Shown here piece after piece: positions 1 through 13,194 of a stretch of DNA of 64,000 bases. A program made the position numbers and the translations under genes. The notes under the pieces were generated by a model, which made no database searches, was not told the DNA's origin, and saw nothing but the letters and a program-made list of their open reading frames with translations. Every line of letters begins with the position of its first letter. Position 1 is the stretch's first letter. Source of the stretch: Tragulus kanchil (lineage: Eukaryota > Chordata > Mammalia > Artiodactyla > Tragulidae). The DNA lies in the NCBI GenBank assembly GCA_022376925.1, contig JAIOJX010000032.1:105144794-105208793 (forward strand). The letters are read 5' to 3'.

Positions 1-360
1 CATGTAACAATGTGAATCAGCCATAAGCACACATATATCCCCTCCCTTGTGGGCCTCCGTCCCATCGGACCCCCATCCCACCCATCTAGGTCATCACAGA
101 GCACAGAGCACAGCACAGAGCTCCCTGTATTATAGACCAACTTCCCACTAGCTGTCTCTTTTACACATGGTAGTGTGTGTGTTCCAGGGCTACACTGTCG
201 TTCCATCCTCTCCTCCCCCTGCATCCACAAGTTCTTTATCTACGCCTGTGTCTTGCTTGCAGCCCTGCCGATAGGTTCATCAGTACCATTTTTCTAGATT
301 CCTTATATATATGTGTGTTAATATATGATATTTGATCTTATCTTTCTGACTTACTTCATC
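1..360 (-). mobile_element. L1 3'-end fragment, antisense
   Basis: The + strand reads the reverse complement of a mammalian L1 3' region, including the TCTAGATTCC / GACTTACTTCA blocks. It is old and truncated by the window edge. No coding capacity remains. Confidence 0.65.
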
Positions 361-792
361 GTTAAATCTTAATATTAGTAAATGGGAAAATTGTGGGACA
401 CTTTGGAATTTGCAAAATTATACAAATATTATTACTACTGCTGGTACTACTGAGATGCAAAGAAATTACATGACAGCCAAGGTAACACAGCTAATAAGTA
501 GTGATCAGGTTCTTAACGCAATTTGCCTGTCTCTAGAACAGTATTTCTTGCTAAATAATAATATGGTTAAAATATGGACTGAATTTGTACTGATGCTATA
601 CATAAAATGGAAAGGTCTCTTGGAAGGAAGTTCCTGATATTTGCTTGCTATTCTACAGAAACAGAGTTCAGGGGGATATTCTGGTTGTTGTTTTTGTTTT
701 GTGGATGAACATAAATTTACTGTTTTAAGGAACTAGACAAGGAACATACATAAAGGAAGATTAAGTTTTTATTTGCTTTGTTCTTTTTTCTC

Positions 793-846
793 TTTTTAAA
801 AATTGAAGTATAGTTGATTTACAGTGTCATATTAGTTTCTAGTGTA
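793..846 (-). mobile_element. Short L1 3'-terminal fragment (also 1920-1973 and 3070-3123)
   Basis: The TTGAAGTATAGTTGATTTAC block is the antisense of the L1 3' terminus common in cetartiodactyls. It occurs three times only because of the chained duplications. Confidence 0.55.
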
Positions 847-1104
847 TCCTTTGTTCCTTTTGGCTCTGATATTACTAGGGAAACGGTGCATATATTGGCA
901 TTGAATTCATGCATACTGTGTTAAACCTAATTTGCACTTTAACAAAGGACAGAGATATTAAGGCTACTAGCCTCTTTTAACACTGTTTCTATAAGGACAT
1001 GTCATCTTTTAAGACAAAATTTATGGAAATTTGATAGTACTATCAAAACTACAGGTAAACAGTGATATGTATCGTAAAATATTCTGTGTGTAAAAATATT
1101 CCTT

Positions 1105-1487
1105 AACAATGTTGTATTGATTTCTGCCATGTAACAATGTGAATCAGCCATAAGCACACATATATCCCCTCCCTTGTGGGCCTCCGTCCCATCGGACCCC
1201 CATCCCACCCATCTAGGTCATCACAGAGCACAGAGCACAGCACAGAGCTCCCTGTATTATAGACCAACTTCCCACTAGCTGTCTCTTTTACACATGGTAG
1301 TGTGTGTGTTCCAGGGCTACACTGTCGTTCCATCCTCTCCTCCCCCTGCATCCACAAGTTCTTTATCTACGCCTGTGTCTTGCTTGCAGCCCTGCCGATA
1401 GGTTCATCAGTACCATTTTTCTAGATTCCTTATATATATGTGTGTTAATATATGATATTTGATCTTATCTTTCTGACTTACTTCATC
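1105..1487 (-). mobile_element. L1 3'-end fragment, antisense (second copy)
   Basis: Duplicate of 1-360, extended leftward by about 22 bases that also match the L1 end. Confidence 0.65.
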
Positions 1488-1817
1488 GTTAAATCTTAAT
1501 ATTAGTAAATGGGAAAATTGTGGGACACTTTGGAATTTGCAAAATTATACAAATATTATTACTACTGCTGGTACTACTGAGATGCAAAGAAATTACATGA
1601 CAGCCAAGGTAACACAGCTAATAAGTAGTGATCAGGTTCTTAACGCAATTTGCCTGTCTCTAGAACAGTATTTCTTGCTAAATAATAATATGGTTAAAAT
1701 ATGGACTGAATTTGTACTGATGCTATACATAAAATGGAAAGGTCTCTTGGAAGGAAGTTCCTGATATTTGCTTGCTATTCTACAGAAACAGAGTTCAGGG
1801 GGATATTCTGGTTGTTG

Positions 1818-4110
1818 TTTTTGTTTTGTGGATGAACATAAATTTACTGTTTTAAGGAACTAGACAAGGAACATACATAAAGGAAGATTAAGTTTTTATT
1901 TGCTTTGTTCTTTTTTCTCTTTTTAAAAATTGAAGTATAGTTGATTTACAGTGTCATATTAGTTTCTAGTGTATCCTTTGTTCCTTTTGGCTCTGATATT
2001 ACTAGGGAAACGGTGCATATATTGGCATTGAATTCATGCATACTGTGTTAAACCTAATTTGCACTTTAACAAAGGACAGAGATATTAAGGCTACTAGCCT
2101 CTTTTAACACTGTTTCTATAAGGACATGTCATCTTTTAAGACAAAATTTATGGAAATTTGATAGTACTATCAAAACTACAGGTAAACAGTGATATGTATC
2201 GTAAAATATTCTGTGTGTAAAAATACTTTTCCCATGAAATTAGCAAGTAAAAACAAAACAGGTATCAGTGCTGTTGGGTCTAACTGAGCTACCGGGGCGC
2301 TGTGAGCACGCCCTCTCCACCCAGAGGTTGGACTTCTCATTGGCTCCACAGAATGGTTCGTTCCAGTCTTTATCTACACAACCTCTGCCCCGGCTGTTGG
2401 ATTTCATCTCTTTTCTCTTACTCCTTTGTCTTCCATTGCTGCTACATTTATGCCTCATCTGCTTATACTTCCTAGGAGATACGAATCAGACAGGGACCCA
2501 GGGTTAGGAGGAACAACCCCGCCTAGGATAGTACCAGTCCAGGGCCATGATTGGCCTCAAGTGTGCGCTACTCTGAACAACTTCCCCAAAGAAACCACCC
2601 TCCTCAATTTCCATTTTAATTGTGCAATACCTGTGTGAGTCCTAGTTATGTGCTGTTCTACCCTCTGAAAGAAAAGCCAAGGGCTGGGACTACACATCTA
2701 GATATGTGGGTTTTAGTTTGTGCTTTGCACAAACCAGAAAAAAAGGGGGGGCATAAAAATTTGTTATGAACAATTTTCATCCAAACACATAGGGATTATT
2801 ATCTCCCACAACATTTTCTTTAAACATAGTTAGATTTACTTAGTTTAATGAGTCTGGACATTGTTGTTCTTTCCCCTTTAACTCACCAGATAAATCAGAA
2901 ATATTTATTTTAAGAGACAGTTTAAAGGACTTTGTAATTCCCAATCTGTCGGAGTTTTAACTTTAATTTTTTGTTTTGTGGATGAACATAAATTTACTGT
3001 TTTAAGGAACTAGACAAGGAACATACATAAAGGAAGATTAAGTTTTTATTTGCTTTGTTCTTTTTTCTCTTTTTAAAAATTGAAGTATAGTTGATTTACA
3101 GTGTCATATTAGTTTCTAGTGTATCCTTTGTTCCTTTTGGCTCTGATATTACTAGGGAAACGGTGCATATATTGGCATTGAATTCATGCATACTGTGTTA
3201 AACCTAATTTGCACTTTAACAAAGGACAGAGATATTAAGGCTACTAGCCTCTTTTAACACTGTTTCTATAAGGACATGTCATCTTTTAAGACAAAATTTA
3301 TGGAAATTTGATAGTACTATCAAAACTACAGGTAAACAGTGATATGTATCGTAAAATATTCTGTGTGTAAAAATACTTTTCCCATGAAATTAGCAAGTAA
3401 AAACAAAACAGGTATCAGTGCTGTTGGGTCTAACTGAGCTACCGGGGCGCTGTGAGCACGCCCTCTCCACCCAGAGGTTGGACTTCTCATTGGCTCCACA
3501 GAATGGTTCGTTCCAGTCTTTATCTACACAACCTCTGCCCCGGCTGTTGGATTTCATCTCTTTTCTCTTACTCCTTTGTCTTCCATTGCTGCTACATTTA
3601 TGCCTCATCTGCTTATACTTCCTAGGAGATACGAATCAGACAGGGACCCAGGGTTAGGAGGAACAACCCCGCCTAGGATAGTACCAGTCCAGGGCCATGA
3701 TTGGCCTCAAGTGTGCGCTACTCTGAACAACTTCCCCAAAGAAACCACCCTCCTCAATTTCCATTTTAATTGTGCAATACCTGTGTGAGTCCTAGTTATG
3801 TGCTGTTCTACCCTCTGAAAGAAAAGCCAAGGGCTGGGACTACACATCTAGATATGTGGGTTTTAGTTTGTGCTTTGCACAAACCAGAAAAAAAGGGGGG
3901 GCATAAAAATTTGTTATGAACAATTTTCATCCAAACACATAGGGATTATTATCTCCCACAACATTTTCTTTAAACATAGTTAGATTTACTTAGTTTAATG
4001 AGTCTGGACATTGTTGTTCTTTCCCCTTTAACTCACCAGATAAATCAGAAATATTTATTTTAAGAGACAGTTTAAAGGACTTTGTAATTCCCAATCTGTC
4101 GGAGTTTTAC
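1818..4110. repeat. Tandem duplication 2 (offset 1150), chained to duplication 1
   Basis: Copy A ~1818-2959 and copy B ~2968-4109. Because it overlaps copy B of the previous pair, the segment at ~691-1097 occurs three times (also ~1818-2224 and ~2968-3374). Confidence 0.93.
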
Positions 4111-4449
4111 AAATAAAGCTCAGTTAAATGCCTGTCATTGTTTCCAATATGGTCAAGCAAAAGCGGGGATAAAGTATACAATTCATTAGAATAATTAGTT
4201 GATTGGGGTTAAATAATTCTAAGAATAAACATTTGACCCCCTAGCACATCACAAACCTTCTGAAATGAGAAGGATTACAAATTAAATGTATAAGATTTAA
4301 AATGGTCCAGATACACCCTGAACATTATTAATGCAGGCATGTGGGACACATTTAGATTAGTTAAAACCAAGTGTGGATTTAGAGTTTGGCCGTCTTTGAT
4401 CAGTGGTTTACTAAAGCTTCCTTGCTTTGGTATGAGGGTGGAGGGAGGC
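2225..4449. other. Noncoding, no gene seen
   Basis: Mixed-composition sequence, mostly the doubled unit of duplication 2. Short frames here repeat exactly between copies and match nothing recognised. Confidence 0.6.
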
Positions 4450-4544
4450 AGAGAAGCGGATAGAGAGAGGAAGAGTGGTAATAGTGCCCCCCCTTTGTCC
4501 TGTGGCCACTCCCCTCCCTTGAATCAGGGTTTTTAGAGACCTGG

Positions 4545-4650
4545 CGCTGTGCTCGGTCACTCAGTCGTGTCTGACTCTTTGTGACCCCAGCTGTCCTGAT
4601 GTACCAGGGACCGAGAGGCTCTGGGGACACTGGACTTTCAGTGCTGCAGC
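4545..4650 (-). mobile_element. Bov-A SINE fragment (copy at 5640-5745)
   Basis: Contains the Bov-A block CACTCAGTCGTGTCTGACTC and TTTGTGACCCC. It is a partial unit and repeated by duplication 3. Confidence 0.7.
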
Positions 4651-5077
4651 CAAGAGAGTCTGGGACCCCCTGGGATGTTGGTAGCCATGGCTAGAATTCG
4701 ACTGAATAAGGCCCTAGGCTGGAAGAGTCCCTTTGGAAGAGGAGAAAGGCTGCCCAGTTTTCTGTTCCTCTCTGTGACCCAACTGCTGAGCCACGGGTGA
4801 GCAATCTTGGTCTTGCTTGTTTTATGACATGACAGGTCCTAGGGCATTGTCAAAGAAGTTCACATTTCTGCCACTTAGGATTTCTTCAGTTCTTGTCCTA
4901 AACCATCTAAGTCGGTTGGAATTTATTATAGTTCAATGGATAAGTCATCCACTCAAGTGCAGGGGAAAGAGCAAAGTCTGTGGTATCACAGAAACATGGG
5001 TTCTAAGAGGATCAAGGGGAGTCATAAAACGGGGTGGGGTTAACAGACTCGACATTCATGCGATGCTCATTAATGCA

Positions 5078-5255
5078 TGGGGCACTGGGCTCATTGTTTT
5101 GTGTGCATTATCTCTTCTTATGACAACTCTAAAAGGTTATAATTAGTCCTAATTACAGATGTTACAAATAAATAAATAAATAAGTGGAGCTCAGAAAGGG
5201 TCTAAATAACTTGTCTAAGGTCACGTAGCTAGGAAAAAAGGTGAACTCAGAATTT
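5078..5255 (-). mobile_element. MIR fragment (copy at 6173-6350)
   Basis: Antisense MIR core: a 'cattatctc' region, then CAGAAAGGGTCTAAATAACT and AAGGTCACGTAGCTAGG. It is interrupted by an AAAT microsatellite near 5166-5183. Confidence 0.55.
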
Positions 5256-6350
5256 ATTTCTGCCCCAAGCATGTGACTTTCTCCCCTCTGCACAGTGTCT
5301 TACACGTGGTAGTGCTTAACAAACATTAAATTGCCCTTCCTGTTCAGTTGCTAAGAACTTAAATGTATTGATTTCAGTGTCCTTCATGTGCTTTTTTTGA
5401 ACTGTATTCTCTAAATGTTTATGATGGATATAGAGATTCATGATGGGGGATGAAGTTACCGCTTAAGTTCACTGTATATGTTCAAGCTAAGAGAAATTAT
5501 TCGAGCAACTACTCCAAATCACTCTCACTGATAATTGAGTCACCAGAGAAGCGGATAGAGAGAGGAAGAGTGGTAATAGTGCCCCCCCTTTGTCCTGTGG
5601 CCACTCCCCTCCCTTGAATCAGGGTTTTTAGAGACCTGGCGCTGTGCTCGGTCACTCAGTCGTGTCTGACTCTTTGTGACCCCAGCTGTCCTGATGTACC
5701 AGGGACCGAGAGGCTCTGGGGACACTGGACTTTCAGTGCTGCAGCCAAGAGAGTCTGGGACCCCCTGGGATGTTGGTAGCCATGGCTAGAATTCGACTGA
5801 ATAAGGCCCTAGGCTGGAAGAGTCCCTTTGGAAGAGGAGAAAGGCTGCCCAGTTTTCTGTTCCTCTCTGTGACCCAACTGCTGAGCCACGGGTGAGCAAT
5901 CTTGGTCTTGCTTGTTTTATGACATGACAGGTCCTAGGGCATTGTCAAAGAAGTTCACATTTCTGCCACTTAGGATTTCTTCAGTTCTTGTCCTAAACCA
6001 TCTAAGTCGGTTGGAATTTATTATAGTTCAATGGATAAGTCATCCACTCAAGTGCAGGGGAAAGAGCAAAGTCTGTGGTATCACAGAAACATGGGTTCTA
6101 AGAGGATCAAGGGGAGTCATAAAACGGGGTGGGGTTAACAGACTCGACATTCATGCGATGCTCATTAATGCATGGGGCACTGGGCTCATTGTTTTGTGTG
6201 CATTATCTCTTCTTATGACAACTCTAAAAGGTTATAATTAGTCCTAATTACAGATGTTACAAATAAATAAATAAATAAGTGGAGCTCAGAAAGGGTCTAA
6301 ATAACTTGTCTAAGGTCACGTAGCTAGGAAAAAAGGTGAACTCAGAATTT

Positions 6351-9337
6351 ATTTCTGCCCCAAGCATGTGACTTTCTCCCCTCTGCACAGTGTCTTACAC
6401 GTGGTAGTGCTTAACAAACATTAAATTGCCCTTCCTGTTCAGTTGCTAAGAACTTAAATGTATTGATTTCAGTGTCCTTCATGTGCTTTTTTTGAACTGT
6501 ATTCTCTAAATGTTTATGATGGATATAGAGATTCATGATGGGGGATGAAGTTACCCGCTTAAGTTCACTGTATATGTTCAAGCTAAGAGAAATTATTCGA
6601 GCAACTACTCCAAATCACTCTCACTGATAATTGAGTCAGCCAGCACCCACGGAAACTGGATGGGGTACTGAACCATGGCTTGACACATAAAGTAAGCAGT
6701 GTTCTTACAGTCTTGTCTGAAGTATGTCCTATAGTTTTAAAAATGGCAATTTACCAGTCCAGATCAAATACAAACGAATATCTGGCAAACTACTTAACAC
6801 AGAAAAATACAAAGGAAGGTGGGTTAATAAAGGAAAGATTTCTGGCATACATACTGTGCCCCTGATTCTGAAAAACGACATGAACTGAAAGAGAAAGACA
6901 CATATGAAGACACAGTCACGGGTAAGCATGGCGTGCATAGACATGTATTTGTGTAATTGGAGTAGAGAAACCATCAATGGGTCTAAGTATTCGTGACCAA
7001 AAATCAAATACCCTACATGCAAGTTAAAATGTCATAAATGAGCAAATATGATGTAGAATCCAAAGGATATCTATCAGATACCTGAACAAACAGTTCTGTA
7101 GCAGAGAGAAATAGGCTGTCGGGTTTTGGGTAGACTATAGTGTCTGCTACTTACCTCTGTAAAATGAGAAGACTCTCTTGTACAGCCCTTGTGAGGATTA
7201 GAGATATTTAAACCACCTGGCAAAGAGCAGGTACTCAAGAAGTGTTTGCTGTTTTATCTGGACACTCTGTGATTCTGTTTTAGAGTTTATAAAAATTATG
7301 TTTGGGGACGATGTGGGTTATTACCCCTGCTTTGGTATATTAACTCAAAATGTGCCCTGACACATAATAGAAACTACGTAAAATCTGCTGAATGAATGCA
7401 TTTTAACTTTTTTAAGGGTAACCAACAAGATAATATAAAAGTATAAATCTGGTGCTATGGAAAAATCTACTGTTCAACTCAGGGTAGCAAGGATTTACTA
7501 TAGTTGAATGGATATGTCATCCACTCAAGTGGAGGGGACAGAAAAAGTATAATCATGATTTCAAGACAGAAACGTTGGCCTGCATTACAAGAGTACCAAG
7601 GAGATCAACTTAACAGTGGTCGTGTGCTCTGTAATGTCAAAATATTTTTACAGGCTACTTGCAGTTATTTCTGACTTTATAGCTTAGTTACTGGACTAAG
7701 AATTGTCTAAGAAAAATTCTGGTCCTGATGATTTCTAGATTGGTCATTTGTACATTTTCTTTAGCAGTATTTTAATGGTAACAAACAAGTCTCAAACACA
7801 TGAGATAAATCGATTTAACCTTAGTTTTCATAAAATAGCTGATGACCTGGGTTACATGTCAGCAAAATATACAAGTTGTGTTGTACCTTCAGGAAATGGA
7901 GGCTTAAGTAAATGGTATTTACTGCTATTATTACTCTGGTCCTCTTTATCCACATATGGTTTCATTGGGAAGAGTTAAGATGTGGAAGGTCACAAACCAC
8001 TGTACTAAGATTTTTTGGCTCTCTAAGATCCAATTTTCACCTCTTTGAGGATGATATTACCTCAGTTGAGAATGAATGCTCTAGTATGAAATGCCCCAAA
8101 CTTGTTCCAAGTAGGTCAATATTCCTAGGAACCTACTTTGGGAAGCCCTGATTTCATGCACGTGGGATATTTTAATGTTTCATTGTCCTCTTATGACTCA
8201 AGGAGAAAGTATTTCATTTAATACTGAAATTCCTGGTATTAAAAGATAAATTGAAGCATATTAAGCATTCTAAGAGTTTATCTGAGCAAAAGTGAATTCT
8301 AATCAGCAACGTTTGGCAGCACCAAACAGGAAGTAATTAGAAATGCTCTCTTGTACAGCCCTTGTGAGGATTAGAGATATTTAAACCACCTGGCAAAGAG
8401 CAGGTACTCAAGAAGTGTTTGCTGTTTTATCTGGACACTCTGTGATTCTGTTTTAGAGTTTATAAAAATTATGTTTGGGGACGATGTGGGTTATTACCCC
8501 TGCTTTGGTATATTAACTCAAAATGTGCCCTGACACATAATAGAAACTACGTAAAAATCTGCTGAATGAATGCATTTTAACTTTTTTAAGGGTAACCAAC
8601 AAGATAATATAAAAGTATAAATCTGGTGCTATGGAAAAATCTACTGTTCAACTCAGGGTAGCAAGGATTTACTATAGTTGAATGGATATGTCATCCACTC
8701 AAGTGGAGGGGACAGAAAAAGTATAATCATGATTTCAAGACAGAAACGTTGGCCTGCATTACAAGAGTACCAAGGAGATCAACTTAACAGTGGTCGTGTG
8801 CTCTGTAATGTCAAAATATTTTTACAGGCTACTTGCAGTTATTTCTGACTTTATAGCTTAGTTACTGGACTAAGAATTGTCTAAGAAAAATTCTGGTCCT
8901 GATGATTTCTAGATTGGTCATTTGTACATTTTCTTTAGCAGTATTTTAATGGTAACAAACAAGTCTCAAACACATGAGATAAATCGATTTAACCTTAGTT
9001 TTCATAAAATAGCTGATGACCTGGGTTACATGTCAGCAAAATATACAAGTTGTGTTGTACCTTCAGGAAATGGAGGCTTAAGTAAATGGTATTTACTGCT
9101 ATTATTACTCTGGTCCTCTTTATCCACATATGGTTTCATTGGGAAGAGTTAAGATGTGGAAGGTCACAAACCACTGTACTAAGATTTTTTGGCTCTCTAA
9201 GATCCAATTTTCACCTCTTTGAGGATGATATTACCTCAGTTGAGAATGAATGCTCTAGTATGAAATGCCCCAAACTTGTTCCAAGTAGGTCAATATTCCT
9301 AGGAACCTACTTTGGGAAGCCCTGATTTCATGCACGT
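6351..9337. other. AT-rich noncoding, no gene seen
   Basis: A MIR-like piece in sense lies at 7132-7262 (TCTGTAAAATGAGAA, CTTGTGAGGATTAGAG). Otherwise unrecognised AT-rich DNA, largely the doubled unit of duplication 4. Confidence 0.5.
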
Positions 9338-9522
9338 GGGATATTTTAATGTTTCATTGTCCTCTTATGACTCAAGGAGAAAGTATTTCATTTAATACTG
9401 AAATTCCTGGTATTAAAAGATAAATTGAAGCATATTAAGCATTCTAAGAGTTTATCTGAGCAAAAGTGAATTCTAATCAGCAACGTTTGGCAGCACCAAA
9501 CAGGAAGTAATTAGAAATGCTC
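7172..9522. repeat. Tandem duplication 4 (offset 1173-1174)
   Basis: Copy A ~7172-8343 and copy B ~8345-9522. The only clear difference is one extra A (GTAAAATC near 7379 versus GTAAAAATC near 8552). Confidence 0.93.
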
Positions 9523-9978
9523 CAATGACAGAGCTGGGGGAAAGAATTTTATAGAGATGCTGAAGCAAAGCAAGAAAATTATTTAATTGGTTATACCTTA
9601 AGCATTTGGTTTATTTGGAAATTCAAAACCGATCGCAGCCTAGTTGGTTGGTTTCCTTACGTAACTTGCCAAGGCACTGAAGCCCTCTCATTCTAATAGC
9701 TTTGTTTAACATTGGTATAAGAGTACAGTAAGGAATCTGTCTTAGTTTCTTTCTGGCCCTCATCCCTAGTTTTTTGGTTAAAATTTTGTACCAGTCACTT
9801 TTTAAAAAAAAGTTATAGTATAATATGTGTAAATTGTATAATGAACACTAATCATCAGTGTACAACTTGATGAATTTTCAGAGTTGTGTACACAGCCATC
9901 CAGTTAATTCTAATCAGAGATCCTTAAAAAATATATTGACCTCCCATCATCCATATTCTGTGTTTTTCAAACTTTGAA

Positions 9979-10274
9979 AGTGAAAGTGAAGTCACTCAGT
10001 CATGTCTGACCTGTCACAACCCATGGACAAACCATGGAATTCTCCAGGCAAGAATACTGGAGTGGGTCGGTTCTCTTTGAGCTGACCTGCTGTTCTGATA
10101 GCGTCGGTTCTCCTTTGAGCTGACCTGCTGTTCTAGCAGTGTCTTCCATGCTGATTCTCCCCTAAACTGGCCCACTGTTCTGGCAGCAACTCTCCCTTCC
10201 CCCACTCTAATAAACTTTACTATCCCCTCACAAAACAAACAAACAAAAAAAAATAGAGTACTGGAGTGGGTAGC
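9979..10274 (-). mobile_element. Bov-A-type SINE, split by a nested insertion
   Basis: Reads GTCACTCAGTCATGTCTGAC through TCTCCAGGCAAGAATACTGG, then resumes after a 191-bp insertion. A second copy occupies 11079-11374. Confidence 0.7.
10068..10258 (+). mobile_element. Nested retroposed element with poly-A-like tail and 13-bp target duplication
   Basis: A 191-bp insertion flanked by direct repeats TACTGGAGTGGGT (10055-10067 and 10259-10271). It has two imperfect internal repeats (GGTTCTC-TTTGAGCTGACC), an AATAAA at 10209-10214 and an A-rich tail (ACAAACAAACAAAAAAAAA). This fits a polyadenylated transcript, possibly LTR-derived, copied in by LINE machinery. The family was not recognised. A second copy occupies 11168-11358. 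Confidence 0.6.
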
Positions 10275-11776
10275 CTTCAAACTTTAGCAAAGTGTAATGA
10301 AGAATACACCCAAAAGAGCTTATTAAAATGGCATACTCCTTCCCTCAGATTTTAATCTGAGATTCTAAAGTGTGGTCAGGGATTTTCAATAAAACTCTTT
10401 AGGTAATTCTGATGCAGGTGGTCTGTAGATCACACATCTGGGATATTTTAATGTTTCATTGTCCTCTTATGACTCAAGGAGAAAGTATTTCATTTAATAC
10501 TGAAATTCCTGGTATTAAAAGATAAATTGAAGCATATTAAGCATTCTAAGAGTTTATCTGAGCAAAAGTGAATTCTAATCAGCAACGTTTGGCAGCACCA
10601 AACAGGAAGTAATTAGAAATGCTCCAATGACAGAGCTGGGGGAAAGAATTTTATAGAGATGCTGAAGCAAAGCAAGAAAATTATTTAATTGGTTATACCT
10701 TAAGCATTTGGTTTATTTGGAAATTCAAAACCGATCGCAGCCTAGTTGGTTGGTTTCCTTACGTAACTTGCCAAGGCACTGAAGCCCTCTCATTCTAATA
10801 GCTTTGTTTAACATTGGTATAAGAGTACAGTAAGGAATCTGTCTTAGTTTCTTTCTGGCCCTCATCCCTAGTTTTTTGGTTAAAATTTTGTACCAGTCAC
10901 TTTTTAAAAAAGTTATAGTATAATATGTGTAAATTGTATAATGAACACTAATCATCAGTGTACAACTTGATGAATTTTCAGAGTTGTGTACACAGCCATC
11001 CAGTTAATTCTAATCAGAGATCCTTAAAAAATATATTGACCTCCCATCATCCATATTCTGTGTTTTTCAAACTTTGAAAGTGAAAGTGAAGTCACTCAGT
11101 CATGTCTGACCTGTCACAACCCATGGACAAACCATGGAATTCTCCAGGCAAGAATACTGGAGTGGGTCGGTTCTCTTTGAGCTGACCTGCTGTTCTGATA
11201 GCGTCGGTTCTCCTTTGAGCTGACCTGCTGTTCTAGCAGTGTCTTCCATGCTGATTCTCCCCTAAACTGGCCCACTGTTCTGGCAGCAACTCTCCCTTCC
11301 CCCACTCTAATAAACTTTACTATCCCCTCACAAAACAAACAAACAAAAAAAAATAGAGTACTGGAGTGGGTAGCCTTCAAACTTTAGCAAAGTGTAATGA
11401 AGAATACACCCAAAAGAGCTTATTAAAATGGCATACTCCTTCCCTCAGATTTTAATCTGAGATTCTAAAGTGTGGTCAGGGATTTTCAATAAAACTCTTT
11501 AGGTAATTCTGATGCAGGTGGTCTGTAGATCACACATCTGAGAAACACCAGCCTCCTTACAGGATAAACATCTAAGTCCTGAACAGGTATTTAGACTTTC
11601 CCTAATTTGGCCCAATTCTATTTTTTCAGACTCAACCCTGGCTGGTTTCTACCATGCCAAATTACTCACATCTCCTCAATAGGTCATGCAATCCTGTTTC
11701 CCCTAACTGGGAATTACCTTTCTTCTTTACATAACCAACTCCTACTCATCCTTTAAGACCTCTGAAAAGTCTTCTT

Positions 11777-12136
11777 TTTAAAAATTTTTAAAAAGTTTAT
11801 TTATTTATTTATTTTTGGTTATTCTGGGTTTTCACCGCTGCCACAGGCTCTCCTCTAGTTGCAGGGAGTGGGGGCTACTCTCTAGTTGAAGTGAGCAGGC
11901 TTTTTGCTGTGGTGATTTCTCATGTTGTGGAACTCGGGCTCTAGCGCACAGGCTTCAGTAGTTGTGGCACATGGGCTCAATAGTTGCGACTCTGAGGCTC
12001 TAGAGCACAGGCTCCATAGTTGTGGCTCACGGGCTTAGTTGCTCCGCAGCATGTGGGATCTTCCTAGATCAGGGATCAAACCTGTGTCCCCTGCATTGGC
12101 AGGCAAACTCCTCACCACTGAGCTACCAGGAAAGCC
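11777..12136 (-). mobile_element. CHR-type SINE, with target-site duplication
   Basis: Antisense cetartiodactyl tRNA-Glu-derived SINE: T-rich start, then GTGGGATCTTCCTAGATCAG and a tRNA-like head near 12080-12136. It is flanked by CTGAAAAGTCTTCTT (11762-11776) and CTGAGAAGTCTTCTT (12137-12151). Confidence 0.8.
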
Positions 12137-12266
12137 CTGAGAAGTCTTCTTAAGTTCATCAGGCAGAATTGCTTGTCCCTCATTGTTCACCCAGAATTTT
12201 TATTCAAGCTTGTTATAACACATACTGATTTGTACACACCTCATTTAGATGTAAGCAAAGAAAGTG

Positions 12267-12475
12267 TCTTCCCTTGTGGCTTAGGCGTAAAGAATCTGCC
12301 TGCAGTGCAGGAGACCTGGGTTCTATTTCTGGGTTGGGAAGATCCTCTGGAGAAGGGGATGGCTACCCACTCCAGTATTCTTACCTGAAGAATTCCATGG
12401 AGAGAGGAGCCTGGTAGGCTACAGTCCACGGGGTCACAAAGAGTCAGACATGACTGAGAAACTAACACTTCACAC
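12267..12475 (+). mobile_element. Bov-tA SINE
   Basis: tRNA-Glu-like head (TCTGCCTGCAGTGCAGGAGA) followed by a Bov-A body (CCACTCCAGTATTCTTACCT, GGGGTCACAAAGAGTCAGAC). Nearly full length. Confidence 0.85.
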
Positions 12476-13190
12476 TTCCACTTCAAGAATATGTTCGGCT
12501 CTTTGCTAAACCCCTAACCCTGCACAGGGCCCAGCACACATTGTATGACTTTTGCTACTGATTTAAAAGTAGAGTCATTTAGTTCTCATTTTCCTGGCCA
12601 ATGAGACTATAGGCTCCTTTAAAGGAAAAAGGACTTCTGACTTTCCAGAATCATGGCAGGGATTCAGTAGTCAATAAGAACATCTAATGAATGAAAATAA
12701 TCAACACTCCTTTCTCAATCTAGTGAGAACCTCTATGCTTCCTAGGACTCCACAACAACTCTTGGATGGAACCAAGAGTGGAGTGTTGGTTTGAGGGGGA
12801 GATATCCACCCCTCAGGAAGATAAGAATGTTAGGTAAGGCTGGAAGCTCAGGAACTGACCTCTAACGTCAGGTTCCTGGTTCTCTCTGCGCATTCCCTCC
12901 ACAGAACACTCTGTGGCCATGGAGATGACCATTACCATAAGCCGGCCAGTTGAGTGAGGACTCCAGAAAGGTCTTTCAGGAAGGCGACAGCGCATGACAA
13001 CTCTCACCCTTCCACTCACTTCCTTATCTACTTACTTGCCGATGTATGTGTTTACTCATGTTTGTACTTGTTGATTTATTTTTTTAGCATCTTCGTAGAA
13101 GACTAAGGTGCTGAGCTGGACAGAAGCCGCTTTAGGCACTAGGCACGGAAAGCCTTATCACTGAAGGTGAGACCTAGGGACCACTCAGGA
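12476..13190. other. Unique noncoding upstream of the retrogene
   Basis: Single-copy sequence with no recognised repeat or exon. GC content rises from about 12,900 toward the CpG-rich block. Confidence 0.5.
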
Positions 13191-13194
13191 GGAG

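Larger units (their letters stand above)
1..2224. repeat. Tandem duplication 1 (offset 1127)
   Basis: Copy A 1-1097 and copy B 1128-2224 are almost identical. Copy A may start before the window. The join near 1100-1127 has extra sequence that continues the L1 fragment leftward. Confidence 0.93.
4450..6637. repeat. Tandem duplication 3 (offset 1095)
   Basis: Copy A 4450-5541 and copy B 5545-6637. They differ by a single C in a C run (GTTACCGC near 5456 versus GTTACCCGC near 6551), typical of a base-calling indel. Confidence 0.93.
9338..11540. repeat. Tandem duplication 5 (offset 1100-1102), chained to duplication 4
   Basis: Copy A 9338-10439 and copy B 10440-11540. An A run near 9803 is two bases longer in copy A. 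Bases ~8163-8343 appear three times. Confidence 0.93.

Noticed and set aside
12080..12136. tRNA gene signals (B-box-like sequences in many places)
   Set aside because: All lie in the tRNA-derived heads of CHR or Bov-tA SINEs, not in free-standing tRNA genes.
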